Positions 1 to 9,137 are shown, counted from the first letter of the stretch. The stretch: 64,000 bases of DNA from Vreelandella venusta (GCF_007989605.1 NZ_BJUL01000001.1:62001-126000), one strand, 5' to 3'. Numbers and translations: made by a program. Notes: generated from the sequence alone by a model not told the origin.

Positions 1-1
1 A

Positions 2-2005
2 TTCGGTATCGCCCTTGGGGTTTCTACTAGTTTCGTATTCCTATTCGTGCTGTTCGGAGCCTTACTCGATAAGGCGGGTGCTGGCAATTATTTCATCAAA
101 GTGGCGTTCTCGCTGTTGGGTCACTACAAGGGGGGGCCGGCCAAGGCTGCGGTAGTGGCATCGGGCATGACTGGCCTGATCTCGGGCTCCTCAATTGCCA
201 ACGTGGTAACTACAGGTACCTTCACCGTACCGATGATGAAGCGCGTCGGTTTTTCCTCCGAAAAGGCGGGTGCTGTTGAAGTAGCCTCCTCTGTCAACGG
301 TCAGATTATGCCGCCCGTGATGGGCGCTGCGGCCTTCCTGATGGTCGAGTATGTCGGCATCTCCTATGTGGAAGTCATCAAGCATGCATTCTTACCTGCG
401 CTAATTTCCTACATCGCCTTGATTTACATCGTCCATCTTGAGGCCATGAAGGCTAACCTGCAGGGCCTGCCAACCAGCAATCCTCCTAAGCCACTGGTGC
501 GCAAGGTGATCGGCTTCTTGGGCGGTTTATTATTGATGATGGTAACGGCGCTGGTGGTCTACTACGGCCTGGGGTGGTTAAAGCCTGTTTTGGGCTCCGC
601 CACGCCTTGGGTGGTAAGTGTAGCCCTGGTGGTGATCTACATCGCACTGCTCAAGGTGGCTTCAGGCTATCCGGAGCTCGAGCTTGACGATCCGAATGAA
701 CCGATCTTCAAGCTGCCCCAGACCCGGCCAACGGTGATGGTTGGGCTGCAGTTCATTCTGCCGGTGATCGTGCTGGTGTGGTGCCTGATGGTAGAGCGCT
801 TGTCTCCGGGACTGTCGGCATTCTGGGCCACGGTGCTCATGGTCTTCATCATTCTGACTCAGCGTCCCATTACGGCAATCTTCCGCGGGCAGAGTGACAT
901 GGGCGAGGATATCCGTGCGGGTGTCCTGGATCTGTGGAGTGGCTTAGTGACGGGTGCCCGCAACATGATCGGCATCGGCATCGCCACCGCGACAGCTGGC
1001 ATTATCGTTGGTGCGGTTTCCCAGACCGGCGTGGGCTTGGTGCTGGCCGATGTGGTGGAAATCCTCTCTATGGGGAACCTGATGCTGATCCTGCTGCTCA
1101 CTGCGGTGCTCAGCTTGATCCTCGGCATGGGTCTGCCCACTACCGCCAACTACATCGTGGTGTCGGCGCTACTTGCCCCGGTGATCGTGCAACTCGGTGA
1201 ACAGAACGGTCTGTTGGTACCGCTGATTGCCGTTCACCTGTTCGTGTTCTATTTCGGCATTATGGCCGATGTGACACCACCGGTGGGGCTTGCCTCTTTC
1301 GCGGCAGCAGCTGTATCGGGAGGAGACCCGATACGAACCGGTTTTCAGGCTTTCTATTATAGCTTGCGGACCGCGGCGCTACCGTTCCTGTTCATCTTTA
1401 ACACCGACCTGCTGCTGATCGACGTGAGCTTCCTGCAGGGTATCGTGATCTTCATCATATCGACGATAGCGATGCTGATCTTTGCTGCTGGCTCGCAGGG
1501 CTTCATGATCGTGCGTAACCGCTGGTACGAATCCATTCTAATGCTGCTGGTCGCCTTTACGCTGTTCCGCCCGGGGTTCTGGATGGATATGATCCATGAC
1601 CCCTATGAGTCGGTGCCGCCGTCACAGTTCGTCCAGACATTGGGTGATGTGGATGAGGAGAGCACGCTACGACTGCAGATCCGTGGTGAAGATGACTTTG
1701 GTGACCCGCTTACTACCTATATGGTTCTGCCCGTGCCTGAAGGGGAGACAGGGGAAGAGCGCTTGGAGAACCTAGGGCTTGAGCTACTGATCGAAGACGA
1801 GCGGGCGGTCATCGACATGGTAGCCTTCGGTAGCACCGCGGCCGATCTTGGCTTGGATTTCGACCAGGAAATCATCGAGGTGCTGGCACCTGTGGATCGT
1901 TGGATTAAGGAATTGATGTGGATTCCGGCGTTCCTGGTGTTTGGTTTGATCGTAGTTATGCAGCGTCGTCGTCGTAACAATACGTCAGCCACGGCTGCTG
2001 CATAA
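2..2005 (+). CDS. TRAP transporter permease, TAXI-type 4TM/12TM fusion (5' partial)
   Basis: Fused small and large membrane subunits of a TAXI-type TRAP transporter, which takes up an organic solute with Na+ in partnership with a periplasmic binding protein. The reading frame is open to the left edge, so the Met at 47 is internal and the N-terminal part lies outside the window. What remains is a long series of hydrophobic helices. The stretch near the left end with GSSIANVVTTGTFTVPMM and the later LGMGLPTTANYIVV are typical of the DctM/TRAP large subunit. The C-terminus adds about 150 residues with a polar segment between two hydrophobic helices and ends in a basic RRRRR tail. The Usp gene starts 11 bases after the stop, so the two are co-transcribed. 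The substrate cannot be read from the sequence. Confidence 0.9.
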   Translation, partial: FGIALGVSTSFVFLFVLFGALLDKAGAGNYFIKVAFSLLGHYKGGPAKAAVVASGMTGLISGSSIANVVTTGTFTVPMMKRVGFSSEKAGAVEVASSVNGQIMPPVMGAAAFLMVEYVGISYVEVIKHAFLPALISYIALIYIVHLEAMKANLQGLPTSNPPKPLVRKVIGFLGGLLLMMVTALVVYYGLGWLKPVLGSATPWVVSVALVVIYIALLKVASGYPELELDDPNEPIFKLPQTRPTVMVGLQFILPVIVLVWCLMVERLSPGLSAFWATVLMVFIILTQRPITAIFRGQSDMGEDIRAGVLDLWSGLVTGARNMIGIGIATATAGIIVGAVSQTGVGLVLADVVEILSMGNLMLILLLTAVLSLILGMGLPTTANYIVVSALLAPVIVQLGEQNGLLVPLIAVHLFVFYFGIMADVTPPVGLASFAAAAVSGGDPIRTGFQAFYYSLRTAALPFLFIFNTDLLLIDVSFLQGIVIFIISTIAMLIFAAGSQGFMIVRNRWYESILMLLVAFTLFRPGFWMDMIHDPYESVPPSQFVQTLGDVDEESTLRLQIRGEDDFGDPLTTYMVLPVPEGETGEERLENLGLELLIEDERAVIDMVAFGSTAADLGLDFDQEIIEVLAPVDRWIKELMWIPAFLVFGLIVVMQRRRRNNTSATAAA

Positions 2006-2016
2006 AGGAGGATGCC

Positions 2017-2445
2017 ATGTACAGCAAAATCGTATTGCCGGTGGATCTGAACGAGGAGGCCTCTTGGTCAAAGGCTCTGCCTACGGCCATTGCGCTGTGT
2101 CAGACTTTTGGGGCTTCACTGCATGTGGTAACAGTGCTCCCTGAGTTCACGATGCCCATGGTAGGAGCCTATTTTCCAAAGAACTTTGCTGAAAAAGCAC
2201 ATGCTGCGTTGAAAGAGGCGCAGCATAAGTTTATTAAGGAAAATGTGCCTGAGGAGATTAAGACTCAGAGTGTGATTGCTGACGGCTCGCCATGGGAGGC
2301 CATCATTAAGGTAGGTAAAAAGCTAGATGCCGACCTGATTGTCATGGCATCTCACACCAAACGTAAATTTGTCGACTACGTTCTGGGCCCCAATGCGGAA
2401 CACGTGGTTCACCATGCCAAGATTTCGGTGATGATCGTGCGCTGA
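2017..2445 (+). CDS. Universal stress protein (UspA family), TRAP-linked
   Basis: Single-domain Usp of 142 residues, the usual family length. It starts with the typical MYSKIVLPVDL strand and ends in ISVMIVR. A strong AAAGGAGG ribosome site lies 5 bases before the ATG, and the gene follows the TRAP permease by 11 bases. In Halomonas elongata the Usp protein TeaD is encoded next to the ectoine TRAP transporter TeaABC and modulates it, so a similar regulatory role on this permease is a reasonable inference. The family's ATP-binding signature (G-2x-G-9x-GS/T) is degenerate here: the region reads ASHTKRKFVDYVLGPNAE, so nucleotide binding is uncertain. It should not be called teaD, because the adjoining transporter is TAXI-type. 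Confidence 0.85.
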   Translation: MYSKIVLPVDLNEEASWSKALPTAIALCQTFGASLHVVTVLPEFTMPMVGAYFPKNFAEKAHAALKEAQHKFIKENVPEEIKTQSVIADGSPWEAIIKVGKKLDADLIVMASHTKRKFVDYVLGPNAEHVVHHAKISVMIVR

Positions 2446-2472
2446 TGTCGATACTCGTTGACTAGTAAGAGA

Positions 2473-2500
2473 ACTCCAGGCCATTTGGCCTGGAGTTTTT
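2473..2500 (+). terminator. Rho-independent terminator after the Usp gene
   Basis: A 10-bp perfect stem (ACTCCAGGCC / GGCCTGGAGT) with an ATTT loop is followed at once by a T-rich run. It lies 28 bases after the Usp stop codon and closes the TRAP-Usp operon. Confidence 0.9.
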
Positions 2501-2762
2501 GTTTGTGGGGTTATATTAACGCTGACTAACGCATCGAATAAATTGGCGTTAATAGCATGAAAGCAGGATTTTTTGTACGTAATGCCGTGAGACAGCTCTA
2601 CCTTGCCATTGCTCAGCTACATTAAAGGTACGTTAAGCCATTAACCCATGGTTAACGAACTCATGCATGTGGCGACTTTTCAGGGTGTTGGGTAAGTTCG
2701 ATCTCAACCTGAGTGGGTTTAAAGGCCACCGCTGCATTGGGGCAAAACTAAGGAGTCAGGCT
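2501..2762. other. Intergenic region before the DUF2189 gene, with inverted repeats
   Basis: After the terminator this stretch holds no convincing gene. It contains an inverted repeat TTAACGC (2516-2522) / GCGTTAA (2546-2552) and a tighter one, TTAACC-CAT-GGTTAA, at 2641-2655. Either could be an operator. A clear AGGAG at 2751-2755 serves the downstream gene. Confidence 0.5.
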
Positions 2763-3581
2763 ATGAATGCAGCTACAACAAAAACGCACGGCCGAGCAGA
2801 TATGCCTAACGTGAAAATCACTATTAATAAGGTGGGGATGGATCGGCCGCGTGCATGGCTTGCCGCGGGGTTCGAGGACTTCCGTCGTGCAACTGCTATC
2901 AGTTTAACCTACGGCATGTTTTGGGTGGGATTAAGCATAGCCATTACAGCAGGCGCAATAACACTGGGCTATTGGTACTGGTTATTACCTATGATCGCCG
3001 GGTTTATGTTTGTTGGACCACTGGTGGCGGTAGGCTCTTACGGCATTAGTCTTGCTCTTGAACGGGGAAGGGTTCCGAACCTTGGTGATGCCTTCGGCAG
3101 TTGGCGTCCTCATGCAGGCCAGTTGGCGATGATGGGCGTGATGATGATGATTTTCTTCCTCGCCTGGATTCGTCTTGCAACGCTGCTGTTCGCGTTATTC
3201 TTTGGCTTTGAGGTGCCGAGTCCAGCGACTCTTTACACATCACTCCTTACCACGCCAGAAGGCTTGGGCATGATTGCAGTAGGTTCAGTGGCGGGCGGTA
3301 TTCTCGCTTTTGGTGCCTTTGCCATTAGTTCAGTGGCTATCCCAACGCTCATGGATCAGGACCTTACTTTTATGGAGGGTATCGAAGCTAGCGTACGCTG
3401 TGTTGCCAAAAACTTCCGTCCTATGCTGTTGTGGGCTGCTATTTTAACGGGCTGCGTTTTAATTGGCGTACTTACTTTTTACATTGGCTTGGCACTCATT
3501 TTGCCCGTTTTAGGCCACGCAACATGGCATGCTTATGAAGAGTTGGTGCGTTTTGAACCAGTCGAGAAGCTTGAGACCTAA
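2763..3581 (+). CDS. DUF2189 family integral membrane protein
   Basis: Membrane protein of 272 residues whose N-terminal segment (INKVGMDRPRAWLAAGFEDF) matches the conserved opening of the DUF2189 family. Four to six hydrophobic segments follow, with a Met-rich helix (MMGVMMMIFFLAW) in the middle. Proteins of this family are often found near respiratory or cytochrome-related genes, but their function is unknown. I place the start at 2763 because AGGAG lies 7 bases before it; an in-frame upstream Met at 2667 has no ribosome site and would add 32 non-hydrophobic residues. The gene stands alone between two terminators. Confidence 0.8.
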   Translation: MNAATTKTHGRADMPNVKITINKVGMDRPRAWLAAGFEDFRRATAISLTYGMFWVGLSIAITAGAITLGYWYWLLPMIAGFMFVGPLVAVGSYGISLALERGRVPNLGDAFGSWRPHAGQLAMMGVMMMIFFLAWIRLATLLFALFFGFEVPSPATLYTSLLTTPEGLGMIAVGSVAGGILAFGAFAISSVAIPTLMDQDLTFMEGIEASVRCVAKNFRPMLLWAAILTGCVLIGVLTFYIGLALILPVLGHATWHAYEELVRFEPVEKLET

Positions 3582-3654
3582 CGCTCTGAAAGCCTTAGAA
3601 TGCTGAGCCTCAAACGTGTTGTTAAGTAAAAACATACTTAACCTGACTATGTAA

Positions 3655-3689
3655 AAGAGATAGCGTAACCTTTGCGCTATCTCTTTTTT
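3655..3689 (+). terminator. Rho-independent terminator after the DUF2189 gene
   Basis: An 11-bp stem (AAGAGATAGCG / CGCTATCTCTT) with a 9-base loop is followed by a T run. It lies about 75 bases past the DUF2189 stop codon. Confidence 0.9.
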
Positions 3690-3765
3690 ATCTAGGGTCC
3701 TGCCTGTCTTGATAGTTGACAGAAATGGTCCTACTTTCAAAATATTGTGTCGTGAGGTAAGCGTT

Positions 3766-4356
3766 GTGAAAGCATTTTTACTGGGAGGGATTATGCTGGC
3801 GCTTAGCATTCCTGCGATGGGGCTTGTGCATACAGAGGCTCCCCTAGAGATGCCTGAAGGGCCCGTTATACTCACAATCAACGGTGATATAACACATTTC
3901 AATACCACCCAAGGCGCACGCTTTGATCGTGCTATGTTGCAAGCGTTGCCGCAGCACTCCTTTGAAACAGGCACGCCGTGGACCGAAGGTAGTAGTACTT
4001 ATAGCGGACCGCTGATGCGCACATTATTAGAGCATGTTGGGCTACCAAATGCTGACAACCGCCTTGGGGGCAGCTCTAGAAATAGTTCTAGAAACAGCTC
4101 TGGAAATGGCTCTGGAAATGGTCCTGGAAATAGCGTTTATGTCTCCGCTTTAAACGGCTTCGAAGCGGAAATACCGATTAGTGATTTTTATAAGTATGAT
4201 GTGATCCTAGCATTAGAGCGGGACGGGCAAAGCATTCCCATCCGTGAGTACGGCCCGTTGTGGGTGCTTTATCCTTTCAGCCAAGATGAGGCTCTTTTAA
4301 GTGAAAAAATGCGTTTTAGAGCTGTTTGGCAAGTTATGCAGATAAATGTCCGTTAG
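3766..4356 (+). CDS. Exported protein with a molybdopterin-oxidoreductase-like fold, companion of a sensor kinase
   Basis: A 196-residue protein with a clear signal peptide (KAFLLGGIMLALSIPAMG). The body resembles the small sulfite-oxidase-type molybdopterin-binding domain: GPVILTINGDI near the start, then LNGFEAEIPISDF, and REYGPLWVLYPF near the end. I see no conserved cofactor-binding Cys, so it may be a binding or sensory domain rather than an enzyme. The GTG at 3766 is chosen because GAGG lies 8 bases upstream and the signal peptide begins exactly there. The last 11 bases overlap the hybrid kinase gene, which suggests translational coupling and a role in supplying a periplasmic signal to it. 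A five-copy 12-bp repeat interrupts the domain. Confidence 0.65.
   Translation: MKAFLLGGIMLALSIPAMGLVHTEAPLEMPEGPVILTINGDITHFNTTQGARFDRAMLQALPQHSFETGTPWTEGSSTYSGPLMRTLLEHVGLPNADNRLGGSSRNSSRNSSGNGSGNGPGNSVYVSALNGFEAEIPISDFYKYDVILALERDGQSIPIREYGPLWVLYPFSQDEALLSEKMRFRAVWQVMQINVR
4072..4131 (+). repeat. In-frame 12-bp tandem repeat, five copies
   Basis: Five consecutive 12-base units of the form RGYYCTRGAAAY (4072-4083, 4084-4095, 4096-4107, 4108-4119, 4120-4131). They encode SSRN, SSRN, SSGN, GSGN and GPGN. The unit is a multiple of three, so copy-number change would keep the frame. It forms a Ser/Gly/Asn-rich loop inside the exported molybdopterin-fold protein. Confidence 0.9.
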
Positions 4357-6598
4357 TCGGCCTGTTTCTCGAGCTCCCCGCCTGCTGCGTTATCCGCGAC
4401 GCTTTAAAGTGGTTGCTATGATTACCGTCCTGCTGTTCGCGGCCGCGCTGGTAGTGGCAGCCTTAGCGGCTTGGCGTCAGGATAATTTGACCCAAAGTTT
4501 GAGAGAAGATACGGCCTGGGTGGTATATAAGCTTGATCGCGATGCGATTCAGCTATTCAACCACTTGCTTGCGGTCACCCGTGGCCCGATTTCACCTTCT
4601 GATCAGGACACTTTGAACCTGCACTTCGAGTTACTCTACAGCCGCATGACGCTGTTGCAGGAGGGCGAAGTGAGCCAGCTGTTAGACAATATCAGTGTAG
4701 CAAAAGCGTTATTAGCTCAAATTCAGCAGCAGCTAGATACGCTAGATCCTATGTTTGAACCTCATGCCTCTTTACCTCAGTTACCGATTGCTGAGCTAGA
4801 GGAAGGGCTGTTGGTGCTCACTCGATTTACAGAGCGATTTGTTATCGCTATTAATGGTTATCTAGCGGAGTCTGCTACTGAAGAGCGCGTGTTATTAAAT
4901 ATTTTATATAAGCTTTTAATATCACTGTTGGTGGGAATGAGTCTCGCTGTCTTGCTGGTCATTGTGTTTCTCGTGCGAGAGATGCGAGAAAGTGCCTCCG
5001 CTCGCCGTGAGCAAGAGCAACTTAGCCACCAACTAGAAATCACTGCCACGCAGGCACAGGCCGCAAATCACGCTAAATCTGACTTTTTAGCGATGGTTAG
5101 CCATGAAATTCGCACGCCGCTCAACGGCGTCATTGGTATGAGCGAGTTGCTGCGTGAACCATCTAGCCTTGCGCAAGTAGAAGACTATGCTCGTACGATT
5201 CATGACAGCGCTAACCAGTTGCTAGCGATGATCAATGAAATTCTTGATTTTTCAAAGATTGAAGCGGGGCACCTAACGCTTGACACTTCACCCACCGCCC
5301 TTAAACCACTAGTCGACAGCGTTATATCGCTTTTCGAGCCTCGCGCTAAGGAAAAAGGCCTGCAGTTAACGTTGTATGTTGATCCTCTCGTCCCGGCATG
5401 GGTAATGATCGATGCCAGCCGATTGCGTCAGATTTTGCTTAACCTCATCACAAACGCTATTAAGTTTACTGACCATGGTAAAGTCAATATACGTATTTAT
5501 TCCACGGTAAATAGCCTGTTATTTGAAGTTTGTGATACCGGTTGTGGCTTGAGTGAGGAGCAACAGGCATCCCTGTTTGAGCCATTTCAACAAGCGGATG
5601 AGTCAGTTGCTCGTCGGTTTGGCGGTACTGGGCTAGGGCTGGCGATTTGTAAACGCTTAAGCGAGGCTATGCAAGGGCGGTTAGGGGTTCGTAGCACCCC
5701 TGGACAGGGCAGCACATTTTGGTGCGAGTTGCCCCTTGTAGAAGCTAGCCCCGTTACCGCTTCATTGCCGCCCGAACCAACGCAGGATTTTGCTGGCACA
5801 TCCTTACTACTTGTGGAAGACAATGCCATCAATCGTAAGGTTGCCACTGGGCTACTGTCGCGCCTTGGATGCGATGTCGTCTGTGCCGAAAATGGCCAAG
5901 ATGCTCTAGACATGGTGCAGGCTCAGCAGGTGCACCTCATCTTTATGGATATTCAGCTACCGGATATCGATGGCATCACCGTGACCAAACAGCTTCGCTC
6001 TCAAGGCGGTTGGTTGGCCAACGTGCCGATTGTGGCCATGACGGCCGGCGGCGTGGAAGATGTTCGTCAACGCTGCCTAGCAGCGGGAATGAACGATTAC
6101 ATTACTAAACCGCTATCCTTAATTTCCCTTAGTCATGTGCTGTCGCTACAGCTGTTTGCGGTTTCGCGCCCATGTACTTTGTCGACATTGCCTTTAGATC
6201 AGGAGCAGCAAGAGTTACAGCCACTACTTAATCGTACAACGCTAGAGTCCCTGGTGGAGTCACTGGGAGCTGAAAGTGTCGATCAGCTCATCATGCTTTA
6301 TCATCAGCAAGTGAGTGATTACTCTGCGCAGTTGGCGGCTTATCTAAGCAACACGGCGTTGCTGACAGCGGAGCAAGCCAAGCAAGTGGCACGCTTAGCA
6401 CATCAGCTGCGCGGCGAATCGCTCGGTGTTGGAGCCGAGCGTTTGGCCGCTGAGGCTAAACGGCTTGAGATAATCGCCAGTAACAGCACGTCCTCACCGC
6501 AAGACTTTACTGACACCATGAATCTATTGAGACAAACCGCTTCGCGAACTCATGCAGCGTTGGAGAAATGGCGTCGTGACGATAGCACCGAAGAATAG
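4346..6598 (+). CDS. Hybrid sensor histidine kinase with REC and HPt domains (TorS/BarA-like architecture)
   Basis: A 750-residue membrane-bound phosphorelay kinase. Order of parts: TM helix at about 22-42; periplasmic helical sensor at 43-186; TM helix at about 187-211; HisKA with the phospho-acceptor His253 in SHEIRTPLNG; HATPase with N box NLITNAIKF and G boxes DTGCGLS and GTGLGLAI; receiver domain with Asp535 in MDIQLPD; and a C-terminal HPt domain with His686 in AHQLRGE. The start overlaps the upstream exported protein by 11 bases, and the FIST gene overlaps its end. All phosphorelay residues are present, so the protein should be active. No DNA-binding partner is obvious, apart from the LuxR-type regulator encoded 2.5 kb downstream. 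The signal is unknown; the overlap suggests the exported protein provides it. Confidence 0.88.
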   Translation: MSVSRPVSRAPRLLRYPRRFKVVAMITVLLFAAALVVAALAAWRQDNLTQSLREDTAWVVYKLDRDAIQLFNHLLAVTRGPISPSDQDTLNLHFELLYSRMTLLQEGEVSQLLDNISVAKALLAQIQQQLDTLDPMFEPHASLPQLPIAELEEGLLVLTRFTERFVIAINGYLAESATEERVLLNILYKLLISLLVGMSLAVLLVIVFLVREMRESASARREQEQLSHQLEITATQAQAANHAKSDFLAMVSHEIRTPLNGVIGMSELLREPSSLAQVEDYARTIHDSANQLLAMINEILDFSKIEAGHLTLDTSPTALKPLVDSVISLFEPRAKEKGLQLTLYVDPLVPAWVMIDASRLRQILLNLITNAIKFTDHGKVNIRIYSTVNSLLFEVCDTGCGLSEEQQASLFEPFQQADESVARRFGGTGLGLAICKRLSEAMQGRLGVRSTPGQGSTFWCELPLVEASPVTASLPPEPTQDFAGTSLLLVEDNAINRKVATGLLSRLGCDVVCAENGQDALDMVQAQQVHLIFMDIQLPDIDGITVTKQLRSQGGWLANVPIVAMTAGGVEDVRQRCLAAGMNDYITKPLSLISLSHVLSLQLFAVSRPCTLSTLPLDQEQQELQPLLNRTTLESLVESLGAESVDQLIMLYHQQVSDYSAQLAAYLSNTALLTAEQAKQVARLAHQLRGESLGVGAERLAAEAKRLEIIASNSTSSPQDFTDTMNLLRQTASRTHAALEKWRRDDSTEE

Positions 6599-7739
6599 CG
6601 GCATTCAGGCCGCAGCCAGCAACCAACTTAATCCCTTTCAAGCCGCCGATGAATTGGCTCAACAGCTTGGTCATGAACACTTAGGTTTTGTGCTGTTTTT
6701 TTGCAGTGCTGAGTATCCGTTAGAGGAACTAGCAACGGCCCTTAGCGGTGTGTTTGATAAGGTGTCAATGAGTGGCTGCACGACGGCGGGCGAGATTACA
6801 CCACAGGGCTATGATCGGGGCTCTGTGGTAGCGATCGGTTTTGATCGTCGCGTGTTTGCGGTTGAAACTGCACTGGTAGACGACCTTGATAACTTCGACC
6901 TCAGCCGCGCACAACCGCTCGTGGATACCTTACTGGAGCGTTGTCGACAGCAGGCGGTTGCACCGGTGAATGAGCATAGCTTTGCGCTCACATTGCTAGA
7001 TGGTTTATCCAGCCGTGAAGAACAGGTATTAGCAACCTTAGATGCGGCTCTTGGCCGTATTCCCAGCTTTGGCGGCTCGGCCGGTGATGATAACCACCTT
7101 ACCCATACGCATGTGTATGCCAATGGGCATTTTCATACTCGCGCCGCCGTCGTGGTAATGCTTAACACGCGGCTACCATTTGAGGTGTTTTCTACCCATC
7201 ACCTTGAACCGCTAGCCCATAAGTTAGTGGTAACAGAGGCTGACCGAGAGCAGCGCCGAGTGCTAGAGCTTAATGGGTTACCTGCTGCTGACGTTTATGC
7301 AGCATTAGTCGGCTGTCCTGTTGATGCGCTATCACCCTCCATTTTTGCCCAGCACCCACTGGCAGTTTATATCGGTGGACAGCACTATATTCGCTCAATA
7401 CAACGCGTCAATGAAGATGCTAGCCTAACGTTTTACTGCGCAGTAGAAGCGGGCATTGTGCTCACTGCGATGCGGCCTGCGCCGTTACTCTTAGATCTAG
7501 AGGGGATGCTACAGCGCGTGCAACAACGCCTGGGAGCAACACCTTCGATTATAGGCTGTGATTGTTTCTTAAGGCGTATGGCGCTTGAGTCTTTGCAACA
7601 GCTGGATCAGGCGTCAGCGCTGCTTCGTCAGGCACGAGTGGTGGGGTTTAATACCTACGGCGAACATCATCATGGCATGCACGTAAACCAAACCTTTACG
7701 GGGGTGGCTTTTGGCGCTCTTCCAACTAGCGGCAGATAG
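6576..7739 (+). CDS. nosP: FIST-domain protein, NosP-like nitric oxide sensor
   Basis: Soluble protein of about 387 residues with FIST_N (SGCTTAGEITPQGYDRGSVV near residue 65) and FIST_C domains. In Pseudomonas aeruginosa, NosP (PA1975) is a heme-binding FIST protein that senses nitric oxide and controls the kinase NahK (PA1976) encoded next to it. The same gene pair, in the same order, is seen here. The GTG at 6576 is preferred over the Met codon at 6552 because GGAG lies 10 bases upstream; both overlap the end of the preceding kinase gene, by 23 or 47 bases. Several His residues could be heme ligands, but I cannot tell which one. The assignment rests on domain plus neighbour; direct heme binding is inferred. 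Confidence 0.75.
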   Translation: MTIAPKNSGIQAAASNQLNPFQAADELAQQLGHEHLGFVLFFCSAEYPLEELATALSGVFDKVSMSGCTTAGEITPQGYDRGSVVAIGFDRRVFAVETALVDDLDNFDLSRAQPLVDTLLERCRQQAVAPVNEHSFALTLLDGLSSREEQVLATLDAALGRIPSFGGSAGDDNHLTHTHVYANGHFHTRAAVVVMLNTRLPFEVFSTHHLEPLAHKLVVTEADREQRRVLELNGLPAADVYAALVGCPVDALSPSIFAQHPLAVYIGGQHYIRSIQRVNEDASLTFYCAVEAGIVLTAMRPAPLLLDLEGMLQRVQQRLGATPSIIGCDCFLRRMALESLQQLDQASALLRQARVVGFNTYGEHHHGMHVNQTFTGVAFGALPTSGR

Positions 7740-9123
7740 TGATTCTACGGCGGATAATGCCACGCTAAGCGAAGAAAACCGTCGTTTGCGTAAGGTTTGC
7801 CAAGCCCTAATGGAGCGTGTGGAGTCCGGCGCAAGCCCCAATAGCGCTCCCTATGCCGCGTTTGAGCGTTCGGTGCTGCTAGCCGAGCAAGTGCGCGAAC
7901 GCACCGATGCACTTCACCGCACACTAGATGAACTTAGCCAAGTAAATGCGCGGCTGTTGGCGGCGAATGCCGAAGCGGAGGCGGCCAATCTTTCTAAAAC
8001 GAAATTTTTAGCGGCGGTCAGTCATGACCTGCTTCAGCCGTTAAACGCCGCCCGTTTATTCGCCAGCGCCTTAGAAACCCACGCGCTACCCGAGGCCTCC
8101 CAGGCTTTAGTAGGGCACATAGGGCGTTCGTTAAAGGATGTTGAAGGGCTTTTAGGTACATTGGTAGATATTTCCCGTTTGGATGCCGGTGTGCTCCACG
8201 CGGATAAAGCACCGTTTGCGGTAAGTACGCTGTTAGATGCCTTGGCAGAAGAGTATCGGCAAGTAGCCGCCGTGCGTGGGCTGACGCTTCACTATGTGCC
8301 GTCGAGTGTGATGGTCGAATCAGATTTGGCGCTACTGGCACGTGTTGTGCGCAACTTTCTCAGCAATGCCGTGCGCTACACCGAACATGGACACTTACTG
8401 CTTGGCTGTCGGCGACGCGCCAATGGTCTTGAAATTATGGTGGGCGATACTGGGCCGGGGATACCAGAGCCACAGCGTCAGGCGATTTTTCTAGAATTTC
8501 GCCGCGCCAGCCAGTCTCAAAGTAGCCACAGCCGGGGGCTTGGGTTGGGGCTAGCGATCGTAGATCGCATCAGTACTATGTTAGAGCACCCTGTATCGCT
8601 TACTTCACAACTTGGGCGTGGCTCGCTGTTTTCTGTGCTGGTCCCTTTCTCTGCGTCAGAACCTAATACAGCCCCAAGCGAGGGGGCATCGCCCGTTGCT
8701 TATGCGCCAAAAGCATTGCCTGGATCTGATCGTTGGCAGCACGATCCGCTACAAGGCTGTGTCATTTGGGTGATCGATGATGATCCCGCGATTGTAGAAG
8801 GAATGCAGGCGTTGCTGGGCAGTTGGGGGTGTCGGGTGAGGGCAGCCGCTACGGTGAGCGCGCTGGAAGCAGCGAGTGACGGTGAGTGCCCGGCTGTGCT
8901 GTTAGTGGATTACCATCTGGGGGATCACCGCGAAAATGGGATCGACTTGGCTGCAAGACTGCGTCGACGCTATCCAGGGTTAGCCACCGTAGTCATCACT
9001 GCCAACCATGAGGCAACTTTGAAACGAGCCACCCGGGAAGCAGGTATGCACTGTTTGTTAAAACCGCTAAAGCCTCTTCGCTTAAAGATGCTACTGGGGA
9101 CGCTCTTAGAGACTTCTGCTTAA
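7711..9123 (+). CDS. nahK: Hybrid histidine kinase, NahK/ErcS-like (HisKA-HATPase-REC)
   Basis: Cytosolic kinase of 470 residues without membrane segments. An N-terminal coiled coil (about 20-90) leads into HisKA with His105 in SHDLLQPLNAARLF, the sequence variant typical of the NahK/ErcS class. It is followed by an HATPase domain with GLGLGLAI, and a receiver domain with Asp400 in LLVDYHLGD. The start is a TTG at 7711, overlapping the FIST gene by 29 bases with a G-rich site (GGGGG) 6 bases upstream; the next in-frame Met is 33 codons later and would remove part of the coiled coil. In Pseudomonas this kinase is inhibited by NosP and feeds HptB or the ErbR alcohol-oxidation regulators. No transmitter partner is fused here. 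Confidence 0.8.
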   Translation: MALFQLAADSDSTADNATLSEENRRLRKVCQALMERVESGASPNSAPYAAFERSVLLAEQVRERTDALHRTLDELSQVNARLLAANAEAEAANLSKTKFLAAVSHDLLQPLNAARLFASALETHALPEASQALVGHIGRSLKDVEGLLGTLVDISRLDAGVLHADKAPFAVSTLLDALAEEYRQVAAVRGLTLHYVPSSVMVESDLALLARVVRNFLSNAVRYTEHGHLLLGCRRRANGLEIMVGDTGPGIPEPQRQAIFLEFRRASQSQSSHSRGLGLGLAIVDRISTMLEHPVSLTSQLGRGSLFSVLVPFSASEPNTAPSEGASPVAYAPKALPGSDRWQHDPLQGCVIWVIDDDPAIVEGMQALLGSWGCRVRAAATVSALEAASDGECPAVLLVDYHLGDHRENGIDLAARLRRRYPGLATVVITANHEATLKRATREAGMHCLLKPLKPLRLKMLLGTLLETSA

Positions 9124-9137
9124 CGGGAAGTCGGCGG

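Noticed and set aside
2..2005. Ectoine transporter TeaC
   Set aside because: The protein is a fused 4TM/12TM TAXI-type permease, not a separate DctM-type subunit as in TeaABC, although a Usp gene follows.
3510..3974. 154-codon minus-strand frame across the DUF2189 terminator
   Set aside because: It spans a strong terminator and two real genes on the other strand and has no domain.
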